Notes: a model not told the origin generated them from the sequence alone. 27,998 bases of DNA from an uncultured Clostridium sp. (GCA_905213875.1 CAJMJN010000019.1:1-27998), one strand, 5' to 3'. Positions 8,083 through 17,218 are shown, counted from the first letter of the stretch. Numbers and translations: made by a program.

Positions 8083-8829
8083 TTATAATGCTCTTGCTTT
8101 TACTATTACCCTTAATTTACTATCATTTGTACATGTTATTAATGTAACTTCTTTTTTATCATTTGTATTTTGGTCTATACAACTTATATCATTTGGATCT
8201 ACTTCATATTTACTATATACACTATATCTTAAAGTTTTATTATTGCTATCTGTAATTTCTATGATATCACCATTTTTCAAATTTGGTACTTTACTAAAGA
8301 ATTTTGAATTCCTATAATTATGACCAACTACACAAAAATTTCCAACTGTATTTGGATCTGGTCCCCAAAATTTTGTTGGTGAAATTTTTAGTAATGCATC
8401 TGTTTCTTCTACAGAGTCTGTCTCACCATCAATTATTGAGTAATTTACATTTATTTTTGGAATATTAATACTTGCTATTGTTGAATATGTATATCCATTA
8501 TCTGTTTTAACTTTTTTATTTTTATTTATAGCACTTTGATTCTTTTGTGTTGTTGTACTATCTGAATTTGTTCCTTCATCAGTTCCATCTAATACTGCCA
8601 CTAATATATTTTTCTTATTTGCTAATTCTGCATTTTCTTGATTAAAATCTTCTAGTAAAGATGCTGAAGCTTCTTCACTTTTATTTCTATCATATTCTGC
8701 ATATATATATACTGATATTAATATACATATCAAAAAAACTGATAAAAAGAAATATGCTTTATATGCTTTCTTTTTTTTCTTCAATTCTGGTGTGATATAC
8801 AATTTTTTTGTTACTAATATTTGGTTCAT
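8083..8829 (-). CDS. Sortase (class D/B-like) transpeptidase
   Basis: 248 residues. The ATG start follows AAAGGAGAG. Residues 26-44 are an N-terminal membrane anchor (AYFFLSVFLICILISVYIY), preceded by a basic cytoplasmic end. A Glu/Asn/Thr-rich linker leads to the sortase barrel (about 112-248). The catalytic triad is visible: His170 in VVGHNYRNSKFF, Cys233 in TLITCTND and Arg240 in KLRVIVKA. Sortases cleave an LPXTG-like sorting signal and join the protein to peptidoglycan or to another pilin. The only sorting signal seen in the window is TPKTS of the adhesin at 101-2792; whether this enzyme uses it cannot be decided. It lies downstream of rsmA, with a possible -10 (TATAAT, 8861-8856) in the gap, and ends in a strong terminator. 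It is probably a single housekeeping-type sortase gene. Confidence 0.88.
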   Translation of the reverse strand: MNQILVTKKLYITPELKKKKKAYKAYFFLSVFLICILISVYIYAEYDRNKSEEASASLLEDFNQENAELANKKNILVAVLDGTDEGTNSDSTTTQKNQSAINKNKKVKTDNGYTYSTIASINIPKINVNYSIIDGETDSVEETDALLKISPTKFWGPDPNTVGNFCVVGHNYRNSKFFSKVPNLKNGDIIEITDSNNKTLRYSVYSKYEVDPNDISCIDQNTNDKKEVTLITCTNDSKLRVIVKARAL

Positions 8830-8879
8830 ATATCTCTCCTTTTTTATTCTGTTTTATTATAACACAAAACTCACTCTAT

Positions 8880-9749
8880 TTAAATAGTTTTTGAACAAAT
8901 CATATTAGTAATATCTGCAAAATTTTGTAAAGTTAATTTTTCTGCTCTTATATTTTCATTTAAGCCGATTTCTTTTAGAATTTTAATTCCTTCTTCTTTG
9001 TTTAAAAATATTTTTGAATTTGTTAATGCATTTACTAATGTTTTTCTTCTTTGCATAAATGCATTTTTTATTATTTTAAACATAAGTTTTTTATCACTTA
9101 CTTCAATTGGTTCTTTTTTTCTTATGTTTAATTTTATAACTTCTGATGTAACTTCTGGTTCTGGTATAAATGAATTATTTGGTACTTCTAATATTTTTTG
9201 TGATTCAGCATAATAGTAAACTGTATATGTTATTGCTCCTGTTTCTTTATCTCCTGGTATTGCAATTAGCCTATCTCCTACTTCTTTTTGCACCATTACT
9301 GTTATAGATTCCAAATCTAATTGTTCTTCTAATAGTTTCATTATAATTGGTGTGGTTATATAGTATGGTAAATTTGCTACAACTTTAACATTTTTTATTT
9401 TTGAGTTTTCTTTTTCATGTTTTATTAATTGTTGTAAATCTACTTTTAAAACATCTTTATTTATAATTTCAAAATTGTCATATAATTTAAATCTATCATT
9501 TAAAATATTTATCATTCTTTCATCTAGTTCTATACATATAACTTTTTGTGCTTTTTCTAATAAAAATTCTGTAAGTGTTCCTAATCCTGGTCCAATTTCT
9601 ATAATTAGATCTTCTTTATTTACATTACTTCCTTCTACTATTTCGTTTACAACATTATCATCTATTAAAAAGTTTTGACCTAATGATTTGTTTGCACGTA
9701 TTTTATATTTGTCCATTATAAATTTAGTTTCTTCTAATATATTTTTCAA
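8880..9749 (-). CDS. rsmA: 16S rRNA (adenine1518/1519-N6) dimethyltransferase
   Basis: 289 residues. It starts with TTG at 9749 after AAGAAGGAAG. RsmA (KsgA) dimethylates two adjacent adenosines in helix 45 of 16S rRNA late in 30S assembly. Visible motifs are KSLGQNFLIDDNVV near the N-terminus, the SAM-binding loop EIGPGLGTLTEFL (about 51-63), CIELDERM, and the catalytic NLPYYITTPI (about 126-135, the N-x-P-Y type). The C-terminal four-helix part ends LQNFADITNMI. Length and motifs are complete. A promoter with TTGAAA and TACAAT 17 bases apart lies just upstream, divergent from the PBP gene. Confidence 0.95.
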   Translation of the reverse strand: MKNILEETKFIMDKYKIRANKSLGQNFLIDDNVVNEIVEGSNVNKEDLIIEIGPGLGTLTEFLLEKAQKVICIELDERMINILNDRFKLYDNFEIINKDVLKVDLQQLIKHEKENSKIKNVKVVANLPYYITTPIIMKLLEEQLDLESITVMVQKEVGDRLIAIPGDKETGAITYTVYYYAESQKILEVPNNSFIPEPEVTSEVIKLNIRKKEPIEVSDKKLMFKIIKNAFMQRRKTLVNALTNSKIFLNKEEGIKILKEIGLNENIRAEKLTLQNFADITNMICSKTI

Positions 9750-9794
9750 AATTAATCTTCCTTCTTTATTTTTAAAATAATTTTCTGTTATAAT

Positions 9795-9823
9795 ATTGTA
9801 TTATAATTATGTGATTTTTTCAA
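9795..9823 (-). promoter_or_regulatory. Probable sigma-A promoter for rsmA
   Basis: On the minus strand TTGAAA (9823-9818) and TACAAT (9800-9795) are separated by 17 bases. The -10 is about 45 bases before the TTG start. Confidence 0.5.
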
Positions 9824-9830
9824 GATTTTG

Positions 9831-9859
9831 TTGCTTTTTTAATTTTTTTAATATAAAAT
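9831..9859 (+). promoter_or_regulatory. Probable promoter for the class B PBP gene
   Basis: TTGCTT and TAAAAT are separated by 17 bases, ending 34 bases before the GTG start. The promoter is back-to-back with the rsmA promoter. Confidence 0.45.
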
Positions 9860-9893
9860 ATTTTTGTAAAATTTTAACTAAAGAGGCGGTAAT

Positions 9894-12194
9894 GTGAATA
9901 ACAAAAAAAATCCACATAAAGGATCTAATAATAAGAAAAAAGATAATATTATAAAAATAAAAACACCTTTTGAATCTGGCAATTTTATTCAAAGTAAAAA
10001 GTTAAAGATTGCCTTAATTTCTACAATTTTAATTTTCACTTTACTTATTGGTAGAATTGGCTTTTTGCAATTTGTTCAAGGAAATTATTTAAAAGAACAA
10101 GCTTATAATCAGCAAGCAATTAACCAAATTATAAGTCCAAAACGTGGAAACATTTATGATTCAACTGGAAAAGCTTTAGCTATAAGTGCTCAAGTTGATA
10201 CTATTACTATAAATCCTTCAAAACTTGTTGAAAAAACTAATGAAGCAACTACTACTTTAAAAGAAACAGTTGCAAAAGGTCTTTCTGAAATTTTTGAACT
10301 AGATTATAACGAAACATTGAATAAAGTTAATAGTTCATCTCAAGTTGAAACTATTGCCAAAAAGGTTGACCAAACTAAAGTTGCAACTTTAAAAAATTGG
10401 ATGAAGGAAAATAATGTTTCAGTTGGAATTAATATAGATGAAGATAATAAGAGATATTATCCTTACAATAATTTAGCTTCACAAGTAATTGGATTTTGTG
10501 GAAATGATAATCAAGGTTTAAGTGGAATTGAATCTACTTGGGATACTATTTTAACAGGAACTCCTGGAAAAATAGTAAGTTCTAAAGGTAGTGATCAACA
10601 AGAAATTCCTGATTCAGAAGAAACTTATATTTCTGCTGAAAATGGTAGTGATTTAACTCTTTCTATTGATGTTAATATTCAAACTATTGTTGAAAAATAT
10701 TTAAAACAAGCTGTTGATGAAAACAATTGTAAAAAAGGTGGAAATGTTATTGTTATGAATCCTAAAACTGGTGATATTTTAGCAATGGCATCATATCCAG
10801 ACTATAATTTAAATGAACCTTATACACCTAATGAAACTTTGGCCCAAACATATAATTCTCTTTCTACTGAAGAAAAAAGTGAAGCTTTATACAAAATGTG
10901 GACAAATAAATCTGTTGCAGAAACTTATGAACCTGGTTCTGTTTTTAAAGTTATAACTTCTTCTGTTGCATTAGAAGAAAATATCACAACAACAGATAAA
11001 GCAAATGATTTTTACTGTAAAGGTTATGAGGAATTTGAAGATACCTCTTCTGGAACATTAAAAATCAAATGTTGGTCTGCTACTCCTCATGGTTCTCAAA
11101 CATTAAGGAAAGCTCTTGGTAATTCTTGTAACCCTGCATTTATGCAATTAGGTAAAAGAATTGGAGCTTCTACATTGTACAAATATTATAATGCTTTTGG
11201 ACTATTTGAATCTACTCATTCAGGATTATATGGAGAACAAAGTAGTATATTCCAAAAATTAGAAAATGTAGGACCAGTTGAACTTGCAACAATGTCATTT
11301 GGTCAAAGGCTTAATATCACACCATTACAAATGATTACAGCTATTTCATCTATTGCAAATGATGGAGTTCTTTTACAACCTAGAATTGTTAAACAATATA
11401 CAAATACTGATACTGGTGCAGTTACCAAAGTTCCTGTAACTAAAGTTAGACAAGTAGTTTCAGCTGAAACAGCTAAAGAAGTTAGAAGTTTGATGGAATC
11501 TGTTGTTACAGATGGATCTGGTAGACATGCTGCAGTTCAAGGTTATTCAATTGGTGGAAAGACTGGTACTTCTGAACCAATATATACTCAAAAAGATAAT
11601 GGTTATGTTGCTTCTTATTGTGCTATTGCTCCTGTTGAAGATACCCAAGTTACTTTATTATTAACACTTTATGATCCACCTGCAAATAATCACCAAGGTG
11701 GTACATTAGCAGGACCTGTAGTTTCACAAATGTTAAGTGAAATTCTTCCATATTTAGGAATTCCATCTAGTGAAACTGCTGACAGTAATTCTTCTGACGC
11801 AATTACAGTTCCTAATGTTAAAGAAAAAACTGTTACAGAAGCTAAGAAAACTTTAGAAGATGCTGGATTTACAGTAAAAACATATGTAAAAGGTGATCCA
11901 AATAGTATATTAGTTTCAGAACAAAATCCAAAACCTGGTTCACAATTATCCAAAGATTCAATTGTTGTACTTTATGGTTCAGATAGTAATGTTGCTACAT
12001 CTATTTCTGTTCCAGATTTAAAAGGCTTAACCGCTTCTCAGGCAAAAACCACATTAAGAGATAAAAACTTAAATATAAATATTGAAGGTTCAGGCTATGT
12101 AAGTACACAAGAATATTCTAAAGATGAACAAGTTCCAGAAGGTACAATTATAAAAGTTACATTAAAACCAAAATTGACAAGTGGTGGTCAATAA
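9894..12194 (+). CDS. Class B penicillin-binding protein (FtsI/SpoVD type) with two PASTA domains
   Basis: 766 residues. It starts with GTG after AAGAGGCGG. The N-terminal 36 residues are basic and cytoplasmic; residues 37-57 span the membrane (IALISTILIFTLLIGRIGF). The dimerisation domain contains SPKRGNIYDSTG (about 80-91). The transpeptidase shows Ser349 in EPGSVFK, the S-x-N motif Ser411-Cys-Asn413, and K-T-G with Lys556 in GGKTGTSEP. Two PASTA modules follow (about 635-700 and 703-763: ITVPNVKEKT and ISVPDLKGLT). The enzyme cross-links septal or spore-cortex peptidoglycan as partner of a SEDS polymerase. PASTA repeats are usual in SpoVD and Firmicute FtsI; without the dcw cluster the two cannot be separated here. 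AGG codons in TLRKAL and FGQRLN are read normally. A strong terminator follows. Confidence 0.9.
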   Translation: MNNKKNPHKGSNNKKKDNIIKIKTPFESGNFIQSKKLKIALISTILIFTLLIGRIGFLQFVQGNYLKEQAYNQQAINQIISPKRGNIYDSTGKALAISAQVDTITINPSKLVEKTNEATTTLKETVAKGLSEIFELDYNETLNKVNSSSQVETIAKKVDQTKVATLKNWMKENNVSVGINIDEDNKRYYPYNNLASQVIGFCGNDNQGLSGIESTWDTILTGTPGKIVSSKGSDQQEIPDSEETYISAENGSDLTLSIDVNIQTIVEKYLKQAVDENNCKKGGNVIVMNPKTGDILAMASYPDYNLNEPYTPNETLAQTYNSLSTEEKSEALYKMWTNKSVAETYEPGSVFKVITSSVALEENITTTDKANDFYCKGYEEFEDTSSGTLKIKCWSATPHGSQTLRKALGNSCNPAFMQLGKRIGASTLYKYYNAFGLFESTHSGLYGEQSSIFQKLENVGPVELATMSFGQRLNITPLQMITAISSIANDGVLLQPRIVKQYTNTDTGAVTKVPVTKVRQVVSAETAKEVRSLMESVVTDGSGRHAAVQGYSIGGKTGTSEPIYTQKDNGYVASYCAIAPVEDTQVTLLLTLYDPPANNHQGGTLAGPVVSQMLSEILPYLGIPSSETADSNSSDAITVPNVKEKTVTEAKKTLEDAGFTVKTYVKGDPNSILVSEQNPKPGSQLSKDSIVVLYGSDSNVATSISVPDLKGLTASQAKTTLRDKNLNINIEGSGYVSTQEYSKDEQVPEGTIIKVTLKPKLTSGGQ

Positions 12195-12205
12195 TATATA
12201 GACAA

Positions 12206-12245
12206 AAAGAAAGAATTTAAAAATAATTTAAATTCTTTCTTTTAT
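12206..12245 (+). terminator. Rho-independent terminator, probably bidirectional
   Basis: AAAGAAAGAATTTAAA (12206-12221) pairs perfectly with 12227-12242 around a 5-nt loop, with TTT following. It lies between the convergent PBP and ispH genes and can serve both. Confidence 0.85.
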
Positions 12246-12309
12246 ATTTTCTATTATTCAAATTACTAAATAAAATTTTAAATTTTTTAACATACTTAAT
12301 TTTCTTTAA

Positions 12310-13167
12310 TTATAACTCTTCTATCTTTTCTACTACTTTTTCTATTTCTTTTTGTGGTGTAGATGCTCCTGCCATTATTCCGATTTTGTCATATCTAGAT
12401 ACTTCTTTTATTGGCAATTCCTCTACTGTTTCTATACATATACTATTTTTACAATTTTGTTTACTTATTTCATATAATTTTTTAGTATTTGAACTATTAG
12501 CTCCACCTATTATTATCATCATATCTACTTTTTTTGATATTTCCTCTGTTTCCTTTTGTCTTAGTTCTGTTGCTTTACATATAGTATTTTTTATTTCTAA
12601 TTCTATATTTCGTGGTAATTCATTTCTTATTATTTCTTCTATAATATAAAATTTTTCTAGGCTATATGTAGTTTGTGATATTACTAATATTTTTTTTATT
12701 CCTGTTTTCTCTAATTTTTCTAATGCTTTAAATGTATCATTTTCTTTTTCTATTACATACACATTTTCTCCACAATAACTTATTGTTCCTAAATTTTCTG
12801 GGTGTGTTTTACTTCCACACAAAAATATAAAATAACCATTATCTGCATATTCTTTTGCAACTTTATGTATTTTTAAAACATTTGGACATGTACAATCAAT
12901 TATTTCTATATTTTTTTGTTTTGCTTTTTCATAAACTTCTTTTGGAATACCATGTGCTCTTATTATTGTTTTATTATTTGCCTCATCTATATTTTCAACA
13001 AATTTTATTCCCTTTTCTTTTAGCTCATTTACAACTTGTTTATTATGTACAATTTCTCCTAAACAACAAACTTGTTCTTCTGAGTTATTAATTTCATTTT
13101 CTGCACTTTTAACTGCTCTTTTTACTCCATAACAAAAACCTGCTGTTCTTCCTACTATTATTTCCAT
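12310..13167 (-). CDS. ispH: 4-hydroxy-3-methylbut-2-enyl diphosphate reductase
   Basis: 285 residues from ATG 13167. The upstream ATG at 13185 lacks a ribosome binding site, whereas GTGGGG precedes this one at useful spacing. IspH performs the last MEP-pathway step, reducing HMBPP to IPP and DMAPP with a 4Fe-4S cluster. The three cluster cysteines are visible in GFCYGVKRA near the N-terminus, IDCTCPNVLKIH in the middle and NTICKATELRQ in the last third. Substrate-binding motifs IRAHG, SQTTYS and GGANSSNT are also present. It follows ispG by about 30 bases on the same strand, so the last two enzymes of isoprenoid precursor synthesis form one transcription unit. Confidence 0.95.
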   Translation of the reverse strand: MEIIVGRTAGFCYGVKRAVKSAENEINNSEEQVCCLGEIVHNKQVVNELKEKGIKFVENIDEANNKTIIRAHGIPKEVYEKAKQKNIEIIDCTCPNVLKIHKVAKEYADNGYFIFLCGSKTHPENLGTISYCGENVYVIEKENDTFKALEKLEKTGIKKILVISQTTYSLEKFYIIEEIIRNELPRNIELEIKNTICKATELRQKETEEISKKVDMMIIIGGANSSNTKKLYEISKQNCKNSICIETVEELPIKEVSRYDKIGIMAGASTPQKEIEKVVEKIEEL

Positions 13168-13197
13168 CATTTTCCCCACTTTCATGAAAATACTTAT

Positions 13198-14256
13198 CTA
13201 TTTTTCTACCATTTCTAAGATTTCTTTTTTTAATTCTTCTACTATTTGGTCTTGTGGTATTTTTCTGATTATCTCACCTTTTTTAAATAATAAGCCTTCT
13301 TTTATTCCTCCTGCAATTCCTATGTCTGCTTCTCTAGCTTCACCAGGTCCATTAACAGCACATCCCATAACTGCAACAGTGATATTAGAATCTATTGTTT
13401 GTAAAAATTCTTCCATTTCCTTTGCTATTGGAATTAAGTCAATTTGTGTTCTGCCACATGTAGGACAAGCTACTAATGTTGGCAAATTCCTATATAAATT
13501 ACAGTCTTTTAATATTTCTTTAGCAACTTTTATTTCTTTTACAGGATCATCTGATAGTGATACTCTAATCGTATCACCTATTCCATTTCTTAACATATAT
13601 CCTAAACCAATACTTGATTTTATTGTTCCGCTAAATTCTGTTCCGCTTTCAGTTATTCCTAAATGTAATGGACATTTAAATGTTTTTGCTGCTTCTTCAT
13701 ATGCTTCTATACATAAATCCAAATTACTAGCCTTTAATGACAATAAATAATCATGGAAATCTAATTCTTCTAAAATATCTATATGTCTTTTTGCACTTTC
13801 AACCATAGCTTTTGCTGTTGGTTTACCATATTTTTCTAACAAGTCTTTTTCTAGTGATCCTCCATTTACTCCTATTCTTATTGGAATATTTTTTTCTTTA
13901 CATTTATCAACAACAGCTTTTACTCTATCTTTGCTTCCTATATTTCCTGGATTTATACGAACCTTATCAACTCCTGATTCAATAGCTTGTAATGCTATTT
14001 TATAATCAAAATGTATGTCAGCAACAATTGGAATATGAATTTTCTCTTTAATTTGTCTTATAGCTTTTGCATCCTCCATATCTAAACATGCTACTCTTAT
14101 TATTTCACACCCTGCTTTTTCTAACTCTAAAATTTGTTTTACAGTTTCATCTACATCTTTTGTCTTTGTATTACACATTGATTGTATTACCACTCTATTT
14201 TGTCCACCAATTTGAACATTTCCTACCATAATTTTTCTTGTTTCATTTCTATCCAT
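13198..14256 (-). CDS. ispG: 4-hydroxy-3-methylbut-2-en-1-yl diphosphate synthase
   Basis: 352 residues with an ATG start after a weak AAGGTTGAAG site. IspG converts MEcPP to HMBPP using a 4Fe-4S cluster. The N-terminal TIM-barrel begins RKIMVGNVQIGGQNRVVIQS and includes VADIHFDYKIAL and KVRINPGNIG. The C-terminal cluster domain has the cysteines in VACPTCGRTQIDL and VMGCAVNGPGEA. Length matches the two-domain bacterial form. It is first in the ispG-ispH unit. The long gap upstream contains a structured palindromic element that could be its leader. Confidence 0.96.
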   Translation of the reverse strand: MDRNETRKIMVGNVQIGGQNRVVIQSMCNTKTKDVDETVKQILELEKAGCEIIRVACLDMEDAKAIRQIKEKIHIPIVADIHFDYKIALQAIESGVDKVRINPGNIGSKDRVKAVVDKCKEKNIPIRIGVNGGSLEKDLLEKYGKPTAKAMVESAKRHIDILEELDFHDYLLSLKASNLDLCIEAYEEAAKTFKCPLHLGITESGTEFSGTIKSSIGLGYMLRNGIGDTIRVSLSDDPVKEIKVAKEILKDCNLYRNLPTLVACPTCGRTQIDLIPIAKEMEEFLQTIDSNITVAVMGCAVNGPGEAREADIGIAGGIKEGLLFKKGEIIRKIPQDQIVEELKKEILEMVEK

Positions 14257-14298
14257 TATTCTTCAACCTTTTTTATTTAATTATCTATATTACGACTT

Positions 14299-14415
14299 AA
14301 TTTAATATATTTTTTTACGCAGTAACAATTCGGGGGGACCAACAAGCTACAGACTGTTATAAATTTACAGTCTGTGTGTAGTTGGGAGTTACAAGTAAAA
14401 AACATATATTAAATT
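14299..14415. other. 117-nt palindromic structured element (sRNA, leader or MITE-like)
   Basis: The outer arms at 14299-14318 and 14395-14415 are inverted repeats of about 20 bp with one extra base. Inside, GTAAC pairs with GTTAC, CCAA with TTGG, CTAC with GTAG, and AGACTGT with ACAGTCT, closing on a 9-nt AT loop. A 12-nt bulge containing six consecutive G (14332-14337) faces only two bases. This G run stands out in AT-rich DNA. The element lies between the terminator of the walR-like gene and the ispG start. It could be a structured RNA on either strand, an ispG leader, or a MITE-like insertion. I match it to no known RNA family, and neither arm is followed by a clear T run. Confidence 0.55.
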
Positions 14416-14433
14416 ATTGTCATGAATTATGTA

Positions 14434-14473
14434 TAAAAAATGTCATAAAATAGATTAACCTATTTTACGACAT
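14434..14473 (-). terminator. Rho-independent terminator of the walR-like gene
   Basis: On the minus strand a 14-bp stem ending in ATAGG/CTAT-type pairs (ATGTCGTAAAATAG with CTATTTTATGACAT) has a 6-nt loop and is followed by TTTTTT. It lies about 30 bases after the stop codon. Confidence 0.85.
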
Positions 14474-14501
14474 TCTTCCTTTTATATTAATCTATATTGT
14501 T

Positions 14502-15242
14502 CTATTTCGCAGCAATATAGTATCCTACACCTCTTTTAGTAATCAATATTTTTGGTGCTGAAGTATCTTTTTCTATCTTTTCCCTTATTCTTCTTACTGT
14601 TACATCAACAGTTCTAATATCACCATAATATTCATATCCCCATACTTTTTCTAACAAAGTTTCCCTTGTTATTACTTGTTCTGGTTGTGATGCTAGGAAT
14701 TTTAATACTTCAAATTCTCTTAAAGTTAAGTCTATTATTTCTCCTCTTACTTTAACCTCAAATTTATCTAAATCTAATTCTAGGTCTCCAACTGAAATTT
14801 TGCTATCTTTTTTCTTTTCTTCTTTTTGCATATTATTTATACTATTATTTGATACTACTTCTACTTTTCTTAAATTTGCCTTTACTCTTGCAATTAATTC
14901 TCTTACACTAAATGGTTTTGTAATATAATCATCAGCTCCTAATTCAAGACCTAATATTTTATCTATTTCACCATCTTTTGCTGTTAACATTATTATTGGA
15001 ACATTGAAAGAATTTTTTATTCTTTTACATACAGAAAGTCCATCTAATTTTGGAAGCATTATATCTAATAATATTAGATCTGGTCTTTTTTCAGTAGCTA
15101 ATTCAACTGCTGTTAGTCCATCTCCAGCTTCTATTGTTTTATATCCTTCTTTTTGTAAATTATATACTAAGATATCTACAATTGGTTGTTCATCATCAAC
15201 AATCAAGATTGTCTTTGCATCATTTTCTAACTCTTCGTCCAC
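14502..15242 (-). CDS. OmpR/PhoB-family response regulator, WalR (YycF)-like
   Basis: 246 residues. It starts with GTG after AAAGGCGG. The receiver domain (about 10-125) has the acidic pair Asp16-Asp17, the phosphoacceptor Asp60 in LILLDIMLPK, MLTAKD and the switch Lys in ITKPFS. A linker rich in Asn/Lys follows, then a winged-helix DNA-binding domain with TLREFEVLKFLASQPEQVITRE and WGYEYYGDIRTVDVTVRRIR. That last segment is close to WalR of Bacillus and Staphylococcus, which controls wall turnover. No histidine kinase or yycH/I-type gene follows, unlike the usual walRK operon, so the regulator appears orphaned here and the kinase must be elsewhere. Its promoter contains a perfect palindrome between -35 and -10. 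Confidence 0.88.
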   Translation of the reverse strand: MDEELENDAKTILIVDDEQPIVDILVYNLQKEGYKTIEAGDGLTAVELATEKRPDLILLDIMLPKLDGLSVCKRIKNSFNVPIIMLTAKDGEIDKILGLELGADDYITKPFSVRELIARVKANLRKVEVVSNNSINNMQKEEKKKDSKISVGDLELDLDKFEVKVRGEIIDLTLREFEVLKFLASQPEQVITRETLLEKVWGYEYYGDIRTVDVTVRRIREKIEKDTSAPKILITKRGVGYYIAAK

Positions 15243-15285
15243 AAAAATTCCGCCTTTCTTTAATTAGCTTTATTTTTATAGTATA

Positions 15286-15314
15286 TTTATATCATACTTA
15301 AAGTATGAATACAA
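15286..15314 (-). promoter_or_regulatory. Promoter of the walR-like gene with an operator-like palindrome in the spacer
   Basis: On the minus strand TTGTAT (15314-15309) and TATAAA (15291-15286) are 17 bases apart. The spacer holds CATACTT-A-AAGTATG (15293-15307, read on plus), a perfect 7-bp dyad. A protein bound there would block RNA polymerase, so the gene is probably repressed or autoregulated through it. Confidence 0.55.
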
Positions 15315-15347
15315 GTTTTTCTTGCAAATTATTTAATTATAAATTTA

Positions 15348-17084
15348 CTACTTCAATTTTATATGTACATCATCTAATTGTTGCTCACTAACTCTAGATG
15401 GTGCTCTCATCAATAAATCTCTTGCTCTTTTATTTTTAGGGAATGCTATTATTTCTCTAATATTTTGAGAATCTGCTATAAGCATAACCATTCTGTCAAT
15501 TCCAGGTGCTGCACCTGCATGTGGAGGAGCTCCATACTGAAACGCATTATATAGTGCACCAAATCTACTTTTTACATCATCTTCTTTATATCCTGCAATT
15601 TCAAATGCTTTTACCATAACTTCTGGATTATGATTTCTTACTGCTCCTGATGCCATTTCATATCCATTACATACTAAATCATATTGATATGCTAATATAT
15701 CTAATGGATCTTTATTTTCTAATGCTTCTAATCCACCTTGTGGCATAGAAAATGGATTATGATTAAAGTCTATTGTTCCTTCATCTGATAATTCATACAT
15801 TGGAAAATCCACTATAAAGCAAAATCTATATGTGTTTTTTTCTAATAAGTCTAACCTTTTTCCTAATTCTATTCTAACTAATCCTGCTATTTTTTGTGCC
15901 TTTTTAAATTCGTCTGCTATAAAGAAAATAGCTGATTTATCTGTTACTCCATATTTTTCTTTTAATTCTTTAAACATTTCTGGTGTAATGAATTTAGCAA
16001 TTCCACCTTGTGGTTCTTCATTTTCTATTTTAGTCCAAGCAAGTCCTTTTGCTCCAACTTCTTCTGTTGTTGCAAAATCTGTCATTTTGTCAAAGAATTT
16101 TCTTCCTTGTTCTGCACCATTTGGAACAACTATAATTTTTATTGTTTTTCCTTCAAATGCTTTAAAATCTGAATTTTTAAATACTTCTGTTACATCTTGA
16201 ATTATTAATGGGTTTCTTAAATCTGGTTTATCTATTCCGTATTTTTCCATTGCTTCTCTGTATGGGATACGTATAAATGGCCCTTCGTCAACTTTCCAGT
16301 CTGTAAATTTCTTAAATGTATATGGCACAACTTCTTCCATTACTGCTAATACATCATCTTGTTCTGCAAAACTCATTTCATAATCTAATTGATAAAATTC
16401 TCCTGGTGCTCTATCTGCTCTAGGGTCTTCATCTCTAAAACAAGGTGCTACTTGGTAATATTTATTAAATCCTGATAACATTAATAATTGTTTAAATTGT
16501 TGAGGCGCTTGTGGTAATGCATAAAATTCTCCTGGATTTAACCTACTTGGTACTAAATAATCTCTTGCTCCTTCTGGTGAAGAGTTTGCAAGTATTGGTG
16601 TTTGAACTTCTGTAAAACCTAATTCATCCATTTTATCTCTTAATGTTTTTAATATTTTAGAACGTAATAAAATATTGTTATGTAATTTTTCATTTCTTAA
16701 ATCTAAAAATCTATATTCTAACCTTAAGTCTTCTCTTACTTCTTGGTCTGTATTTATTTCAAATGGTAAAACATTTTTACATTTTCCTAGCATTTCTATT
16801 TTGTTTGCAACAACTTCTATTTCGCCTGTTGATATTTTATTATTTTTGCTAGTTCTTTCTACTACTTTTCCCTCTACTTGTATGCAACTTTCAGTAGCAT
16901 ATGATTTTATTTGTTCTTCTAATTTTTCGTCATTTATTACAATTTGTGTGATTCCAAATTCATCTCTTAAATCTATAAATATCATTCCACCTAAGTTTCT
17001 AATTTTTTGTATCCATCCACTTAGTGTTACTTTTTCATCAACATTTTTTATATTTAATTCTCCACATGTTTTTGTTCTATACAA
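15348..17084 (-). CDS. aspS: Aspartate--tRNA ligase (class II)
   Basis: 578 residues from TTG 17084, preceded by GGAAGGAA. A longer ATG reading from 17129 adds 15 residues that do not resemble AspRS, while YRTKTCGELN after this TTG matches the usual N-terminus. The OB-fold anticodon-binding domain (VTLSGWIQKIRNLGGMIFIDLRD) is followed by the class II core: FRDEDPRADRAPGEFYQLDYEMSF (motif 2, given here in part), a bacterial GAD insertion (about 280-410), and APGIDRMVML (motif 3, with its Arg). Bacterial AspRS of Clostridia is often non-discriminating, also charging tRNA-Asn for later amidation; that cannot be judged here. The gene is divergent from the HD-GYP gene. Confidence 0.95.
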   Translation of the reverse strand: MYRTKTCGELNIKNVDEKVTLSGWIQKIRNLGGMIFIDLRDEFGITQIVINDEKLEEQIKSYATESCIQVEGKVVERTSKNNKISTGEIEVVANKIEMLGKCKNVLPFEINTDQEVREDLRLEYRFLDLRNEKLHNNILLRSKILKTLRDKMDELGFTEVQTPILANSSPEGARDYLVPSRLNPGEFYALPQAPQQFKQLLMLSGFNKYYQVAPCFRDEDPRADRAPGEFYQLDYEMSFAEQDDVLAVMEEVVPYTFKKFTDWKVDEGPFIRIPYREAMEKYGIDKPDLRNPLIIQDVTEVFKNSDFKAFEGKTIKIIVVPNGAEQGRKFFDKMTDFATTEEVGAKGLAWTKIENEEPQGGIAKFITPEMFKELKEKYGVTDKSAIFFIADEFKKAQKIAGLVRIELGKRLDLLEKNTYRFCFIVDFPMYELSDEGTIDFNHNPFSMPQGGLEALENKDPLDILAYQYDLVCNGYEMASGAVRNHNPEVMVKAFEIAGYKEDDVKSRFGALYNAFQYGAPPHAGAAPGIDRMVMLIADSQNIREIIAFPKNKRARDLLMRAPSRVSEQQLDDVHIKLK

Positions 17085-17218
17085 TTTTATCTCATTCCTT
17101 CCTATTAAATTGCTTTTATATGATATCACATTTTCTGTTAAATATCAATTATTTTTACTCTTGTATTTTTAGCTTTTTAATGATATTATTATTTTAAATT
17201 TTTTTAAGGAGTTTACAA

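Noticed and set aside
14299..14415. Known riboswitch, SRP RNA or 6S RNA
   Set aside because: No conserved core of those families is present, the length is too short for 6S RNA, and the SRP Alu or tetraloop signatures are missing.
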